A DNA stretch of 64,000 nucleotides from MR-S7 sp000400995 (GCF_045291395.1 NZ_CP152342.1:1240001-1304000), one strand, 5' to 3'; numbered from the stretch's first letter, positions 19,956-29,553 are shown. Translations and numbers: made by a program. The notes: generated from the letters alone by a model not told the origin.

Positions 19956-20575
19956 TGGGGCACCTCCAGTTCGTCGATGCGCAGCCGCTGGCCTTCCTGC
20001 GACACCAGGGCCGGAACCTGGGCGATACCGAGCCGGCGCGTCAGCACGCCCTGCTGGTCGTAGTAGACGGGCGTGCGCCAGGCCTTCATCAGATCCAGGT
20101 AGGAGCCTCCCGTCAGGATGGGCTTCACCTTGCCCCGGTAGTGGTCCATCAGCGAGCGGGCGTGGCGTACCTGGCGAGCGTCGCGCGCATCGAAGAACAG
20201 CAGGTGGCGTGAGAGCGACACCACCTCGAGCGGGTTCTTGCGTGTGCCGGCGGCGAACAGTAGTTCCCCCTGCGCGCCGAGGACGTTACGGTCCAGCGTG
20301 AACGTCGGGTCGAAATAGAAGGTCCGGGGACGCAGGGTCGTGTGTACGCTCGCGACGGGCAGCGGGTTGCGCACGCTGTCCGTGCCGCGGGTGCGTGCTT
20401 CTTCTTCGATCCGGGCCAGCTCGCCCGAGCGTTCCTTTTCGCGCAGCCGCTGTTCGATCATCTGCAGCAGGTGCGGCTCGGCAATGTCGTAGGTGGGGCC
20501 GAGCGTGCCGAGATCGGTCGCCCACGCGGCCGGGCAAGCTAGCGCGGCGGCGATGAAGATGGCTCGGGCCTTCAT
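19952..20575 (-). CDS. traW: Pilus assembly protein TraW
   Basis: 207 residues from the ATG at 20575, with a signal peptide ending ACPAAWATDLG. TraW marks are LGTLGPTYDIAEPHLL, a charged helix (RLREKERSGELARIEEEA), TLRPRTFYFDPTF and the C-terminal YYDQQGVLTRRLGIAQVPA. It acts with TraU and TrbC in the periplasm. The start overlaps the upstream gene's stop by four bases. Confidence 0.93.
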   Translation of the reverse strand: MKARAIFIAAALACPAAWATDLGTLGPTYDIAEPHLLQMIEQRLREKERSGELARIEEEARTRGTDSVRNPLPVASVHTTLRPRTFYFDPTFTLDRNVLGAQGELLFAAGTRKNPLEVVSLSRHLLFFDARDARQVRHARSLMDHYRGKVKPILTGGSYLDLMKAWRTPVYYDQQGVLTRRLGIAQVPALVSQEGQRLRIDELEVPQ

Positions 20576-20949
20576 CGGGCACTCCCCGGTGGGCAGGGCA
20601 GTTGCGCGACCAGCCGGTCGCGCGTCGCCGTGTCCTTCAGATGGGCGGCGCGGATCAGGCCCATCAGCGTGGGATTGCCTTCGCCCTCGGCCATAGCGCG
20701 CCGCAGCTCGGCCGTGCTCATGGCGTGGCGGCAACGCAGCTGGACGGCCGCGACGTAGGTGCGCGCGCCGTCTTCCGCGGCCGGGGCGATCTGCAGCAGC
20801 AGGCCAAGGTAGTCGGCCAGCGGCATGTCGTCGGCCGGGGCGGTGGTTGCCGGCAGGGCGCCGAAGGCCGGGCTGGTCTGCGCCAGGGCGCTGGTGCCGG
20901 CCAGAGCACCAGCGACCAGGAACGCAGCGGCGGGGGCACGACGGGACAT
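20572..20949 (-). CDS. Exported hypothetical protein of the tra operon
   Basis: 125 residues from the ATG at 20949; GGAGACC lies just upstream. The signal peptide is AAFLVAGALAGTSALAQ. The mature protein is mainly helical, with two Cys (LRCRHAM and LPCPPG) that could pair. No family is recognised. The tight coupling to traW (four-base overlap) and the export signal suggest a small periplasmic accessory of pilus assembly. Confidence 0.65.
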   Translation of the reverse strand: MSRRAPAAAFLVAGALAGTSALAQTSPAFGALPATTAPADDMPLADYLGLLLQIAPAAEDGARTYVAAVQLRCRHAMSTAELRRAMAEGEGNPTLMGLIRAAHLKDTATRDRLVAQLPCPPGSAR

Positions 20950-20960
20950 GGCTGGTCTCC

Positions 20961-21557
20961 TCAGAAGATGGGCACCACGACGCCCAACACCTGGTCGGCA
21001 CGCACCAGGCCGCTTTCGCGGTAGCGCGAGTCGAAGCTGTTGGGGCCGATGCCCTGCACGTAGAAGTGGTCGGGCGGGATCACCACGGGTGCGATGGGGG
21101 CCAGCGGATGGCCGTCGAATGTGCGGGTCTTGGCCTGACCGACCGGCTCGCCGTTGATGAATACCGTGCGCTCGATGACCGTGACCACATCGCCCGGAAT
21201 CCCTCGCACCCGTTTGAAGAAGGGCTGGCCACGCAGGCCCGCGTAGTGGCTCTTGGCTTCGCCCGCGAACGCGAAGACGATCAGATCGCCGCGCGCCACG
21301 GGATGCTGCTGGAACTGCATCAGGGCAACGTGGTATGGCAGGCTGGGTGTCCAGTTGACCAGGATCGGCACGCGCGGCGTCGGGTCGATGAAGAGCCGCA
21401 CGTAGGCGAACCCCCAGATCGTGAACAGCGGCAGGTACAGATACCAGCGCCGGCGCATGTGGCCGAGGAAGGCGACGAACTCTCGTACGCACCTGCGCCC
21501 CCATCCCAAGGGGACCGGGCCGGAGGTGCTGGTGGTTGGGCGCGGTTCCGTGTTCAT
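20961..21557 (-). CDS. S26-family signal peptidase (TraF/TrhF type)
   Basis: 198 residues. One N-terminal membrane helix (RWYLYLPLFTIWGFAYV) is followed by S26-type boxes: GDLIVFAF, FFKRVRGIPGDVV with the likely catalytic Lys in the RV context, and YVQGIGPNSFDSRY. Conjugative S26 peptidases mature pilin, including cyclisation in RP4, and the TraA-like prepilin is in the same operon. The catalytic Ser region is less typical than in LepB. Four-base overlap with trbI. Confidence 0.88.
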   Translation of the reverse strand: MNTEPRPTTSTSGPVPLGWGRRCVREFVAFLGHMRRRWYLYLPLFTIWGFAYVRLFIDPTPRVPILVNWTPSLPYHVALMQFQQHPVARGDLIVFAFAGEAKSHYAGLRGQPFFKRVRGIPGDVVTVIERTVFINGEPVGQAKTRTFDGHPLAPIAPVVIPPDHFYVQGIGPNSFDSRYRESGLVRADQVLGVVVPIF

Positions 21558-21907
21558 CGCCGATCCACCTTTCTGCGAAGCATGGGTGTCAGGTCCAGGC
21601 TATGCGGCGCGCCGGCGACGGTTCCCTTGATGACCACCAGGCAACCGCATTCCTGTGGCAGTTCGTCGAGGGCCGCGGGCAGGCGCTGCGAGAAGTCCCG
21701 CGCCAGCGCGAGCGCGCGTTCCCGCTCAGCCTCGCTGCCAGTCTGGGTCAGCAGGTGGGTGAACTCGGTTTCCTTGGCCCGGTACACCTCGGACAGGTCC
21801 ACGATGCCGACAACAAGAGCCGGACGCAGCACCAGCCGGTCGTAGAGCGCGATGCCGGTAGCGACTAGCAAGGCCGCGACCAATGCGTGGAGGGCGGCGG
21901 CCTTCAC
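21554..21907 (-). CDS. trbI: TrbI-like F-type transfer protein
   Basis: 117 residues from a GTG at 21907 that overlaps the traC stop as GTGA. One N-terminal membrane helix (ALVAALLVATGIALYDRL) leads into GIVDLSEVYRAKETEF and a helical region. This is the layout of type-F TrbI, an inner-membrane protein affecting pilus retraction. The ATG four bases upstream is in another frame and gives no matching protein. Confidence 0.8.
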   Translation of the reverse strand: MKAAALHALVAALLVATGIALYDRLVLRPALVVGIVDLSEVYRAKETEFTHLLTQTGSEAERERALALARDFSQRLPAALDELPQECGCLVVIKGTVAGAPHSLDLTPMLRRKVDRR

Positions 21908-24486
21908 AGGACATGCCCCCGCTGCCGCAGTAGCTCGGTGATGGCCTCGTCGATCGACAGGCCCTGGGCGCGCAGCGCGTCGATCGGGGCGTTGTCTTCC
22001 AGTTTGTTGCTGAAAAGAAGGTGCGTGGCCGGATCCAGGATGTTGCGCGCTACGCCTTCGCCGACCGGCGAGGAGATGTACAGCTCGGAGAAGGCACCCG
22101 CCTCGGTGCGCAAGGAATTGAGCAGCCGCTTCTTGGGCTCGTCCATCGACAGACGGCCCTTGCGGTCGAGCATCTCGATGGATTCGGGCTTCTGGCGCAG
22201 CAGGAACACCCAGTCGCTGCAATTGAAGGCGGCTTCCATCTGCGCCGAGCCGTAGTAGTCGTCGGCGCTCTGGGTCGCAGTGCCGAGTGCCCCGCCATAC
22301 TTGCGCGCGCGCCGGGCTGCCTCCTCGACCACGGCGGCCTTGACCGGATCGTCTGCCCCAATATCGCCCAGTTGCTGTTTCAGCTCGTCGATGAACAGCA
22401 CCTTGCGCCGGTTGCGCGTGAGGTACATCTCGCCGGTAATCTGGTGCAGCAGCAGGATGTTCACCACCGCGTGCAGATCCGGGCGGCGCTTGAGTTCCTC
22501 ATTCTCGATGACGATGAAATCGTTGCTGAAGTCCACGTTCGCGCGGCCTTCGAAGAAGCGCTCGTACTGCCCGCCCTTGGCATAGGGGTTGAGCATGATG
22601 GCGAGGTCCTTGATGCGCTGGTCGTTCGTGGCGCCCAGTTCCTCGATCGTCCCGGTCTTGAAAGCATCGCGCAGGCCGGTGATCGTGAGGTCGCGGCCGT
22701 ACTGCCGCCAGAGCTTGAGCACCATCGCAGAGATCGCCTTGTACTGGACCTCCTCCAGCGTGTGCTGCATCGAGGCCATCTTCGAGATGCCCGGCACCAA
22801 CATGTCGATGTCCTCGTTGATGTCGTGGACAACCGTGAAAGGGTTCAGGCAGAGATCCACGTCGGGTCGGAACTCGATATAGGTCCCATTGGCCTTCCTG
22901 CACAGCTTCTCGAAACTGCGCCCAAGGTCGAGCATCCAGACCTTGGCGCCAATGGCGCGGTAGGACCAGGCCAACTCGTTCATCAGCACCGACTTGCCCG
23001 AGCCGGGCGCGCCGATGATGGCGAAGTTGTAGTTGCCGAGATCGTTGTCATAAATGTCCAGTGTCATGAGCTGGCCGCGCCGGCCGCCGAACACCAGCGC
23101 CGGCGTGCGCGTGCCGCGCCATTCGGCGATCAGCGGCGCCATGTGGATGGCATTGGCCATGGTCTTGCGTGTGACCCGGCGCATCTTGGCTAGGTCGCGG
23201 TGGAAGCGCGGCGTCAGCGTCATCGGCAGGCTGGCCAGCAGGGCTTGGCGGTGCATGTAGGCGTCGGCATTGAGCCCGAATCCGCGCGCCCGCCAGATCG
23301 CGTTCGCGGCTTCGTGCGCGGCGGCTGCCTTGCCCGGGTGCGTGAAGATCGCGAGCTGGTGGTACAGGCTCACGAGGTTTCCACCGGTGTCGATGGCATT
23401 GGCGGCGGCCGTCCAGTCGTCGAGCTTCTTCTTCACATCCGGCATCACGTCGGCCATCTTCGATTTGGCGTTCTGCGTGGCCCGCACGTGGTTCGCCATC
23501 ACCGAGGTTCGGGTGGCATTCGGGTCCAGCATGTGCACGCCCAGCGTGATGAGGAAGGGCGCGCTGTACTGGAGTGCCGGCTGCATCAGGTCGCCGATGA
23601 GCGATCCCATCTGCCACAACGCGAAGCGGTCGGGGAAGCTCTTGATCGAGTAGAAGCGCGCCTCCAGCACGTCGGGGCTGGTTTCCTTCCAGAGCGTGAG
23701 GCCGGACGGGTGCGGATCCTGGATGGTGTCGAAGTCGATGATCTGGTCGCGTATCTCGCGGCCGTCGTCGTAGTTCAGCCAGCGGTCGTCGTCGTGGTTT
23801 AGGTCTTCTTCATCCGAGTGGGCGATGCGGTCGGGGTTGGTGAACATCGCGCACCAGTTGATGAGGTCGGCGGCGTCGCAGACGCGGCTGGGCAGCATGG
23901 CCGAGCGCAAGGTCGCGGCCATCGAGTCGCGCAGGGCCAGCAGCGCGTCACGCCGATTCAGATCGCTCGCGTCGCCCGGAAAGGCGACGCTCAGCATCAG
24001 CCGGAAGTCGCGCAAGGTGTAGTGGAAGCCCGCGGTGAGCGAGGTCTGGGTGCCCTGCAGCAGATGGTTGACGCGCTGGCGCGCGAGCTTGCGGAACAGG
24101 TTCTCGTCGGGCACGGGACGCCCCCAGGGACGCGCCTTCTCGGCTTGATCCTCATCCTCGACACGCAGGTTGGTGTACTGGCGCAGTTGATGGCGGATAT
24201 GGGGTGATGCGAACAGGTGGAACTGCAGCCCCGTGTCGGCAGGGCAGTTGGCGTACAGCGACACCAGGACTTCGGCCATGCGCTCGTCGGCACCCGACTG
24301 CGGCATCAGCTCCAGCACGAAGCCCATGCCGTCTCGGTTGACGAAGATGCGTTCGTCGGCGAGATAGGCGGAATAGGGCAGCCAGCCTGCGAACTGCTCG
24401 GCGGGCGTGTCCGCCGCCGCGCCGAGGCCGAACACTGGCAACCGGCCCGAATGGGGGCTGCCCAGTGAGGAGAATGGGATGCTCAT
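21904..24486 (-). CDS. traC: Conjugation ATPase TraC (VirB4 family)
   Basis: 860 residues, the expected size. The N-terminal TraC_F part starts near FAGWLPYSAYLADERIFVNR. The Walker A motif GAPGSGKSVLMNE is near residue 490 and the Walker B KVLFIDELKQQ near 697, followed by a VirB4-like arginine region (TATQSADDYYG). It is the cytoplasmic motor that powers pilus biogenesis. It overlaps traV and trbI by four bases each. Confidence 0.97.
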   Translation of the reverse strand: MSIPFSSLGSPHSGRLPVFGLGAAADTPAEQFAGWLPYSAYLADERIFVNRDGMGFVLELMPQSGADERMAEVLVSLYANCPADTGLQFHLFASPHIRHQLRQYTNLRVEDEDQAEKARPWGRPVPDENLFRKLARQRVNHLLQGTQTSLTAGFHYTLRDFRLMLSVAFPGDASDLNRRDALLALRDSMAATLRSAMLPSRVCDAADLINWCAMFTNPDRIAHSDEEDLNHDDDRWLNYDDGREIRDQIIDFDTIQDPHPSGLTLWKETSPDVLEARFYSIKSFPDRFALWQMGSLIGDLMQPALQYSAPFLITLGVHMLDPNATRTSVMANHVRATQNAKSKMADVMPDVKKKLDDWTAAANAIDTGGNLVSLYHQLAIFTHPGKAAAAHEAANAIWRARGFGLNADAYMHRQALLASLPMTLTPRFHRDLAKMRRVTRKTMANAIHMAPLIAEWRGTRTPALVFGGRRGQLMTLDIYDNDLGNYNFAIIGAPGSGKSVLMNELAWSYRAIGAKVWMLDLGRSFEKLCRKANGTYIEFRPDVDLCLNPFTVVHDINEDIDMLVPGISKMASMQHTLEEVQYKAISAMVLKLWRQYGRDLTITGLRDAFKTGTIEELGATNDQRIKDLAIMLNPYAKGGQYERFFEGRANVDFSNDFIVIENEELKRRPDLHAVVNILLLHQITGEMYLTRNRRKVLFIDELKQQLGDIGADDPVKAAVVEEAARRARKYGGALGTATQSADDYYGSAQMEAAFNCSDWVFLLRQKPESIEMLDRKGRLSMDEPKKRLLNSLRTEAGAFSELYISSPVGEGVARNILDPATHLLFSNKLEDNAPIDALRAQGLSIDEAITELLRQRGHVL

Positions 24487-25112
24487 TGGGGGCTCCCGGC
24501 AGGGCGGCCGACCGGGGCCGCAGGTGGGTTGTTCAGCATCGGGAACCCGCTGGTCCCCGTGGGACGCTGGACGGGTAGGGGTAGCGCCGCTGCGGCGTCG
24601 GTTGCCGCGTTGGCTTCGCTCGCTGGCTTGGCTGGCGGCGGGCGCAGCGGTGCATAGCGTTCACGGATGGCCTGCCGGATGTGGTCGATCTGCCAGCGGC
24701 CGTTGTCGATCTGCACATAGACATGGGCCTGGTCGAACAGGTCGCCGTCGATGTCTTCCCAGGGCTTTATCCACAGTCGCAGGTAGCGCGCCTGCGAGCG
24801 CAGCGCCTGGGGCTGGGGCGTATCGGCATTCGGCGTGAGCAGGGCGGCGGGTGGCTGCCGCGTCGGCGCGTCGGTGGCCGGGGCCTGCGCTCCACCTTGC
24901 GTCTTGCTCGCAGCCGGACCCGAGGCGCGGCGCTGGCTGGGCAAGTTGTCGCGGATCGCGTTCTCGTAAGTGCCGGAAACCGAATCGCAGGCGACACCTT
25001 CGGGCGCGGCGCAGGCGTACTTGGAGCCGCCGTCCAGGCCGGACATGTTCACGCAGGCGGCCAACGGCAGGAGCAGGATCGCGGCGCTGGCGCGCGAGAG
25101 CGGGCCGGTCAT
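24483..25112 (-). CDS. traV: Lipoprotein TraV
   Basis: 209 residues from the ATG at 25112. A lipoprotein signal (LLLPLAACVNMSGL) is followed by the TraV features: CAAPEGVACDSVSGTY with paired Cys, a proline/alanine-rich middle, and a C-terminal part with LWIKPWEDIDGDLFDQ. TraV anchors TraB and TraK at the outer membrane as the VirB7-like core component. Confidence 0.93.
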   Translation of the reverse strand: MTGPLSRASAAILLLPLAACVNMSGLDGGSKYACAAPEGVACDSVSGTYENAIRDNLPSQRRASGPAASKTQGGAQAPATDAPTRQPPAALLTPNADTPQPQALRSQARYLRLWIKPWEDIDGDLFDQAHVYVQIDNGRWQIDHIRQAIRERYAPLRPPPAKPASEANAATDAAAALPLPVQRPTGTSGFPMLNNPPAAPVGRPAGSPQ

Positions 25113-25933
25113 GGCTTCTTCTCGGTGGATGGTGGCTGCGTCCCGGCAGCGGCCAGCCTGGCTTCGAGCACGGCGCGACCCACGAAGCCATCCGTGCGCG
25201 TGCCATCGGCCCAAAATAGGGTGGGCGTGCCTTGCACGCCGAGCTGGCGCGCGAGCGCCAGGTTGCGTCCAATGGGATGTGGGCAGTTTGTGGAGGCGTC
25301 CTGCGCGCTCGCGTCGCCCTGGAGCATCCACCGGTGCCACGCCTGATCGCGGTCGGCGGCGCACCAGATCGCGACCGGCCGACCTTCGCCCTGGAAGGGC
25401 ACGAGGAAGGTGTAGATCGTGACGTTGTCGATGCCGGCGAGCTCGGGCTCAAGCTGTTTGCAGTAGATGCAGTTCGGGTCGCTGAACACGGCGACCTTGC
25501 GCTGGCCGTTGCCGCGCACCGTCTTGATCGCGTCGGTGACTGGCAACTGATCGAAGTCCACCCTGGCGGTAGGGGCGGTTTCGGCCTGGAGGAGGGCGTC
25601 CTGGCCGCCCGCGCGTTGGGCCAGTTTCGGGCCCGTGACGTCGCGCATGGTCTGGGTGTCGAACAACCGGCCGAAGATGAAATAGCGCGGGTTTCGGGCG
25701 GTGACGTAGGCGACATTGCCGTTCATCCACACCTCGTAAAGCCCTTCGACGTCGGTGCGCGACACCTCGCTGAAGGTCGTGCCGGGGTGGTTCTTGCGCA
25801 GCACGTCGAGCAGCTGGGCCTTGTCCTTCGAAGCGGCCTGTGCGCCGATGGACAGCGCGCATAACAGCGCGGCGGACAGGAGCGGCAGGGCGCGGCAGCG
25901 CCGGCCGCCCAGGGCGTCAGTAGTTACCATCAT
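25109..25933 (-). CDS. dsbC: DsbC-family disulfide isomerase
   Basis: 274 residues with a signal peptide (LLCALSIGAQAASK). A DsbC-like dimerisation domain (FSEVSRTDVEGLYEVWM) precedes the thioredoxin domain with the redox pair in DPNCIYCKQL near residue 158 and a cis-Pro in GTPTLFW. ICEs of this class carry their own isomerase to fold Cys-rich TraN, TraU and TraV. Tandem ATG codons at 25933 and 25930 cannot be separated. The start overlaps the traB end by 17 bases. Confidence 0.93.
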   Translation of the reverse strand: MMVTTDALGGRRCRALPLLSAALLCALSIGAQAASKDKAQLLDVLRKNHPGTTFSEVSRTDVEGLYEVWMNGNVAYVTARNPRYFIFGRLFDTQTMRDVTGPKLAQRAGGQDALLQAETAPTARVDFDQLPVTDAIKTVRGNGQRKVAVFSDPNCIYCKQLEPELAGIDNVTIYTFLVPFQGEGRPVAIWCAADRDQAWHRWMLQGDASAQDASTNCPHPIGRNLALARQLGVQGTPTLFWADGTRTDGFVGRAVLEARLAAAGTQPPSTEKKP

Positions 25934-27284
25934 CGGAGGCCTCCAGGTAGCGGGTTTCGGGGGAAGCGGACAGGCGCGCGGCGTTCGCGGCCAGATCGGT
26001 CATCGGTACGTCGATGCGCACGCCCTTGGTGACTACGACGTCGATTTCGCGCCCGGCGTCGACCTCGATCACGGGGAAGGTGTTTTCCGCGAGCTTGATG
26101 TAGTACTGGGCCAGCCGGTCCAGGGCCTTGCCCACGCCTTGACCCAGGCCGGCGCGGTAGGCATCGGCACTGTTGTCGGCGCTGGCGATGCTGCCGAGCG
26201 CCGAGGTGCTGTAGGTGGTGTTGGCAGTGGACAGCCCCTGGCCGATGCCGCTGACCACGCCCGCGAGCAGAGCATTAGCCAGCATCTGCCCCTGTTTGGT
26301 CACCAGTCGCCCGCGCATGCCGACCTTGCCGTCCTCGCCGTACACCGTGCCCTGGATGCGGACTTCCAACGTGGCGCCGTCGGTGCGCACGCACGAGAGG
26401 TTTTCGGTACGGAGATACGCGCGCTCGGAGCTGATGTCGCCGTAGCCGGCCGCGATCACGAAACACTCCTTGTACTCGCCGCGAAAGCGATTCGGCAGGA
26501 CCGAGTTGTCCGAAAGCCGGATGAGGACGGGATGAGGATTGCTCTGGGACTGCCCGCCAGTGGGCGCATCCAGACCGCCCAGCAGCGTGCCGCGGGTGAA
26601 GCTGACAGGCAGGAAGGTGGAGACCGTCTTGCCACTAGCTGCGCTGCCGCCGCCGTCCTGGCGCGCACCGCCATCGGCAGCTGGTGCGCCCGTTCCCGCT
26701 CGGGAAGATTGGGCGAGCGAAACGCGCGCGATGACTGGAACAGGAGGGGCGGGCGGCTGCGGCGGCTGGCCAGTGGGCAGCGCGCCTGCGGAACCGGCCG
26801 CCGGCGGTGCCGGAGGCAGGCTCACGGCGGGTGGCATCGTCGTCGGCGTGGGCGGAGCTGGGGCCGGTGTTGGGACTGGGCGTGCCGGCGGGGCGTTCGC
26901 CGACTGCTGGCTGGCGGTCAGCCGCTGCTCGAGTTCGGAGAAGCGCTGCATCGTGCGCGCCTCCCAGGCCTGCCTGTCCTTGTTGAGGCGGCTCTGCTCC
27001 TCGCGCTCGGTCTCGTACTGGGCCAGCTTGCGGCCGGCTGTGCCGACCCACTGGTCCACTGGGTTGACCTGACTGCCCGGCGGCATCACGCCGATGTTGG
27101 TGACGTCGCTGGATTGGGCCGTCGTACGGCCAGCCTGTGGCTTCGGCGAGCCGGTGAACGCGAACACGAGCCAGAGCACGCCGACGCCGCCGGCGACGAT
27201 GGCACCCAGCAACGCGTACTGGCGCTGGCGCGGCGTGAGCCGTTCCAGCAGGCCACGCAGGGCGGACGATGGCGGCGGCTGCAT
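25917..27284 (-). CDS. traB: Conjugative transfer protein TraB (VirB10-like)
   Basis: 455 residues. It has a short cytoplasmic start, one membrane helix (YALLGAIVAGGVGVLWLVF), a long Pro/Ala-rich periplasmic linker with a coiled coil, then the TrbI/VirB10 beta-barrel domain (FTRGTLLGGLDAPTGG, GYGDISSERAYLR). It spans the envelope and links the motor to the outer-membrane core. The gap to traK is 21 bases and the ribosome site is poor, so translation may depend on traK. Confidence 0.92.
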   Translation of the reverse strand: MQPPPSSALRGLLERLTPRQRQYALLGAIVAGGVGVLWLVFAFTGSPKPQAGRTTAQSSDVTNIGVMPPGSQVNPVDQWVGTAGRKLAQYETEREEQSRLNKDRQAWEARTMQRFSELEQRLTASQQSANAPPARPVPTPAPAPPTPTTMPPAVSLPPAPPAAGSAGALPTGQPPQPPAPPVPVIARVSLAQSSRAGTGAPAADGGARQDGGGSAASGKTVSTFLPVSFTRGTLLGGLDAPTGGQSQSNPHPVLIRLSDNSVLPNRFRGEYKECFVIAAGYGDISSERAYLRTENLSCVRTDGATLEVRIQGTVYGEDGKVGMRGRLVTKQGQMLANALLAGVVSGIGQGLSTANTTYSTSALGSIASADNSADAYRAGLGQGVGKALDRLAQYYIKLAENTFPVIEVDAGREIDVVVTKGVRIDVPMTDLAANAARLSASPETRYLEASDDGNY

Positions 27285-27305
27285 GCCGGGGGTGGGATCG
27301 CATCG

Positions 27306-28268
27306 TCATCGCACACCTCCGCGGCGGATCACATACACGCTGGTGCTTTCGCCCGGACGCAGGTTGTGCTGCTCGATGGCGATGCCGCTGATTTCGCCCT
27401 GTGCTGTGTTGCCGGGCCGGTCGAATTCCTGTTCCGCCAGCACCATCAGGGCTGAACTGACGTTCTGCAGAAAGTACTTCTCGCCGACGTAGCCGCGGCC
27501 TTCATAGGTGCGCCGCAGCGAGAGCTTGGCCTCCTTCCAGAGTTGGACGTCGCGGGACGTTTCCTCGACACGTAGGTCGGGCGGCACGCGGTCGGAAGCC
27601 ATCGCGACCAGCATCGCCTTCATCGCCCGGATGTGGCTCGGTGCCGGGCCGGAGGGCGCTGCCGGGCTCGGCTGCAGGGCCCAGGGTGTCTTGTCGCGGA
27701 TCACGATGGTGTCGGCCGGCGTGTCCGCACGGCGCAGCAGCAGCGTGTAGGTCGCGCGCGCCGAGGACACGAACAGGTTGATCGGCTTGGACGAATCGCC
27801 GGCAGGCCGGATGTAGACCTCGCCTTTGTCGCGATCGCACTCGACCACCACGTCGCCCGACGGATTGACCGCCGGGGACGCGGCGACGGGGCTGGCCATG
27901 CCCGGTGTGGCGGCAGCAGGCGGCAGCCCAGCCGCGGCGCAATGGCTCGAATGGATGTTGCCGAACACATCGGTGATCGGCGCCCCTTCGATCCGCACGC
28001 GGGTCGGCTCCTTCATGGAAATGATGGCTTCGACGGCCACACCGTCGCTGGCCTCCACGAGCTGCAGCGCATGGGCCTGCAGGCCGAAGGACATGGCCGT
28101 CACGGCGATGATCCGGCGGGCATGGATGGACAGGTCGTTCCGCCGCGCGCGTTCGGCGTGCGGTGGGGCGGGAACGTGTCTGCAAGGCTGCTGTCGCGCT
28201 GCGTCGGCAACGGCGCCGGGCTGGACCTGGGCAGTCGCCTGCGCGGCGATGCGCTCACTTGACTGCAT
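27306..28268 (-). CDS. traK: Conjugative transfer protein TraK (VirB9-like)
   Basis: 320 residues. The ATG at 28268 has GGAGGTG at good spacing. The N-terminal extension is unusually long (about 50 residues) before the apparent export signal (IIAVTAMSFGLQAHALQ). The TraK secretin-like features are DGVAVEAIISMKEPTRV, GAPITDVFGN, and the C-terminal RTYEGRGYVGEKYFLQN typical of conjugative TraK. Another in-frame start nearer the signal peptide was not found. Confidence 0.88.
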   Translation of the reverse strand: MQSSERIAAQATAQVQPGAVADAARQQPCRHVPAPPHAERARRNDLSIHARRIIAVTAMSFGLQAHALQLVEASDGVAVEAIISMKEPTRVRIEGAPITDVFGNIHSSHCAAAGLPPAAATPGMASPVAASPAVNPSGDVVVECDRDKGEVYIRPAGDSSKPINLFVSSARATYTLLLRRADTPADTIVIRDKTPWALQPSPAAPSGPAPSHIRAMKAMLVAMASDRVPPDLRVEETSRDVQLWKEAKLSLRRTYEGRGYVGEKYFLQNVSSALMVLAEQEFDRPGNTAQGEISGIAIEQHNLRPGESTSVYVIRRGGVR

Positions 28269-28821
28269 AGGGCACCTCCTGGAAGCTGGCGACGTGCATG
28301 CGTGCGCCGGAATAGGTGAATTCGATGCGGTAGGCCTTGAGGTCGTTGGCGGTCTCGAATCCGTTGATCAGCGTGCGCAGGCGTCCGCGCACGACCAGGG
28401 TCTGGGCGTCTTCGCTGGCGACCAGCTGCTGGGGTGCGAAGGACGTGGCGGCGTTGATGCGCTTGAGGCGCTCGGCCTCGACCTCCTGGCGCGTCTTGAG
28501 CGCGCCGTACTGCTTGGGATCGACGTAGCCGAGCAGGATGTCTTTCTTCCAGTCGATGGTGCCGGGGCTGACGTCCAGGATCAGCCAGGCGACGAAACTG
28601 CCCATCTGTTCCAGGTACTCGCCGGATGCCTTGTCACTCGTGACCCAGAAGGTCTTGTTGAGGGTCGGAGGAACGACCACGGTGCGCACGGTGCCCAGCA
28701 GGCTCAGGATCACGATGAGTGCGAGCACCTGGCCTGCTGCCAGCGCGCCCACCGCCAGCCCCAAGCTTCGGTTGCGCCGGCGCAGTTCCTTGAGATCGCC
28801 GTTGAGCCGTTCGAAGTCCAT
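28255..28821 (-). CDS. traE: Conjugative transfer protein TraE (VirB5/8-like)
   Basis: 188 residues from the ATG at 28821, preceded by GGAGC; an earlier in-frame codon at 28857 lies inside traL. One membrane helix near the N-terminus (AVGALAAGQVLALIVILSL) is followed by a periplasmic domain with NKTFWVTSDKASGEYLEQM, typical of TraE. It overlaps the traK start by 14 bases. Confidence 0.93.
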   Translation of the reverse strand: MDFERLNGDLKELRRRNRSLGLAVGALAAGQVLALIVILSLLGTVRTVVVPPTLNKTFWVTSDKASGEYLEQMGSFVAWLILDVSPGTIDWKKDILLGYVDPKQYGALKTRQEVEAERLKRINAATSFAPQQLVASEDAQTLVVRGRLRTLINGFETANDLKAYRIEFTYSGARMHVASFQEVPYAVK

Positions 28822-28834
28822 GACGTTGCTCCGC

Positions 28835-29134
28835 TCAGCCGACCATGCGGCGGACATGCGATGGCGGCGTGGCGCGCATCGACGTGACAGGGTTCGCGGG
28901 CAGGTGCCAGTAGAGCCAGTGGATGGCGAAGGCCGGATGCTTATCCGTCTTGAGCCGGGAGATCCAGCGCGAGACGGCGATCCCGACCGCCATGCAGACC
29001 GCGAAGGCCAGCTTGCTGCCCGTCAGGTAGCCGATGAAGAACATCAGCAGGACCGGTGCGGCGACGTCGACGTCCCAGAAGCCCAGTTTCCACTGGTCAT
29101 CGAGGCGCCGCGGAATATAGGTGTCCGCTTGCAT
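28835..29134 (-). CDS. traL: Conjugative transfer protein TraL
   Basis: 99 residues with the classic TraL start YIPRRLDDQWKLGFWD, two membrane helices, and a C-terminal FAIHWLYWHLP segment. It is an inner-membrane pilus assembly protein (VirB3-like). GGAGGTC precedes the ATG. Confidence 0.94.
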   Translation of the reverse strand: MQADTYIPRRLDDQWKLGFWDVDVAAPVLLMFFIGYLTGSKLAFAVCMAVGIAVSRWISRLKTDKHPAFAIHWLYWHLPANPVTSMRATPPSHVRRMVG

Positions 29135-29165
29135 GGAGACCTCCGGGATGAGGGGAGCCCGGGGC

Positions 29166-29528
29166 TCAGATGACCGCGCCCATGATGGCGCCGGCGATCA
29201 CCAAGCCGACCGCCCCGAAGATGGCCAGGCCGACATAAAACAGCACAGGTCCGAAGTTGCGCAGGGCCGACAGCGAGATGAGCGCCACCACGAAGCCGAC
29301 GAAGCCCACCAGCGCCTTGATGCCGGGGCCGAGGTCGGCGATCTGGGTCAGCGCGGAGGTGAGCGGCCCGGTGATGCCGGTGAAGGTGACGAGGTCGAGC
29401 GCGTGGCTCGGGAACGCGATCGCCAGGCCAATGCAGGCGAGGACCAGCAGGGCGAGGAAGCCGGAAATCTTGCGTGCGTGGGTGCGCAGCGAAGTCGGCG
29501 CGGAAGAGGGCAGGACGGCAGTGTTCAT
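29166..29528 (-). CDS. traA: TraA-like pilin precursor
   Basis: 120 residues with a long leader and a likely cleavage after FPSHALD. The mature pilin of about 70 residues contains two hydrophobic helices (IKALVGFVGFVVALISLSAL and VLFYVGLAIFGAVGLVIAG, read in part) with a short charged loop, as in F-type pilins. Its position directly before traL is standard. Confidence 0.85.
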   Translation of the reverse strand: MNTAVLPSSAPTSLRTHARKISGFLALLVLACIGLAIAFPSHALDLVTFTGITGPLTSALTQIADLGPGIKALVGFVGFVVALISLSALRNFGPVLFYVGLAIFGAVGLVIAGAIMGAVI

Positions 29529-29553
29529 GGGAAAGCTCCAACAAGAGGGCAGA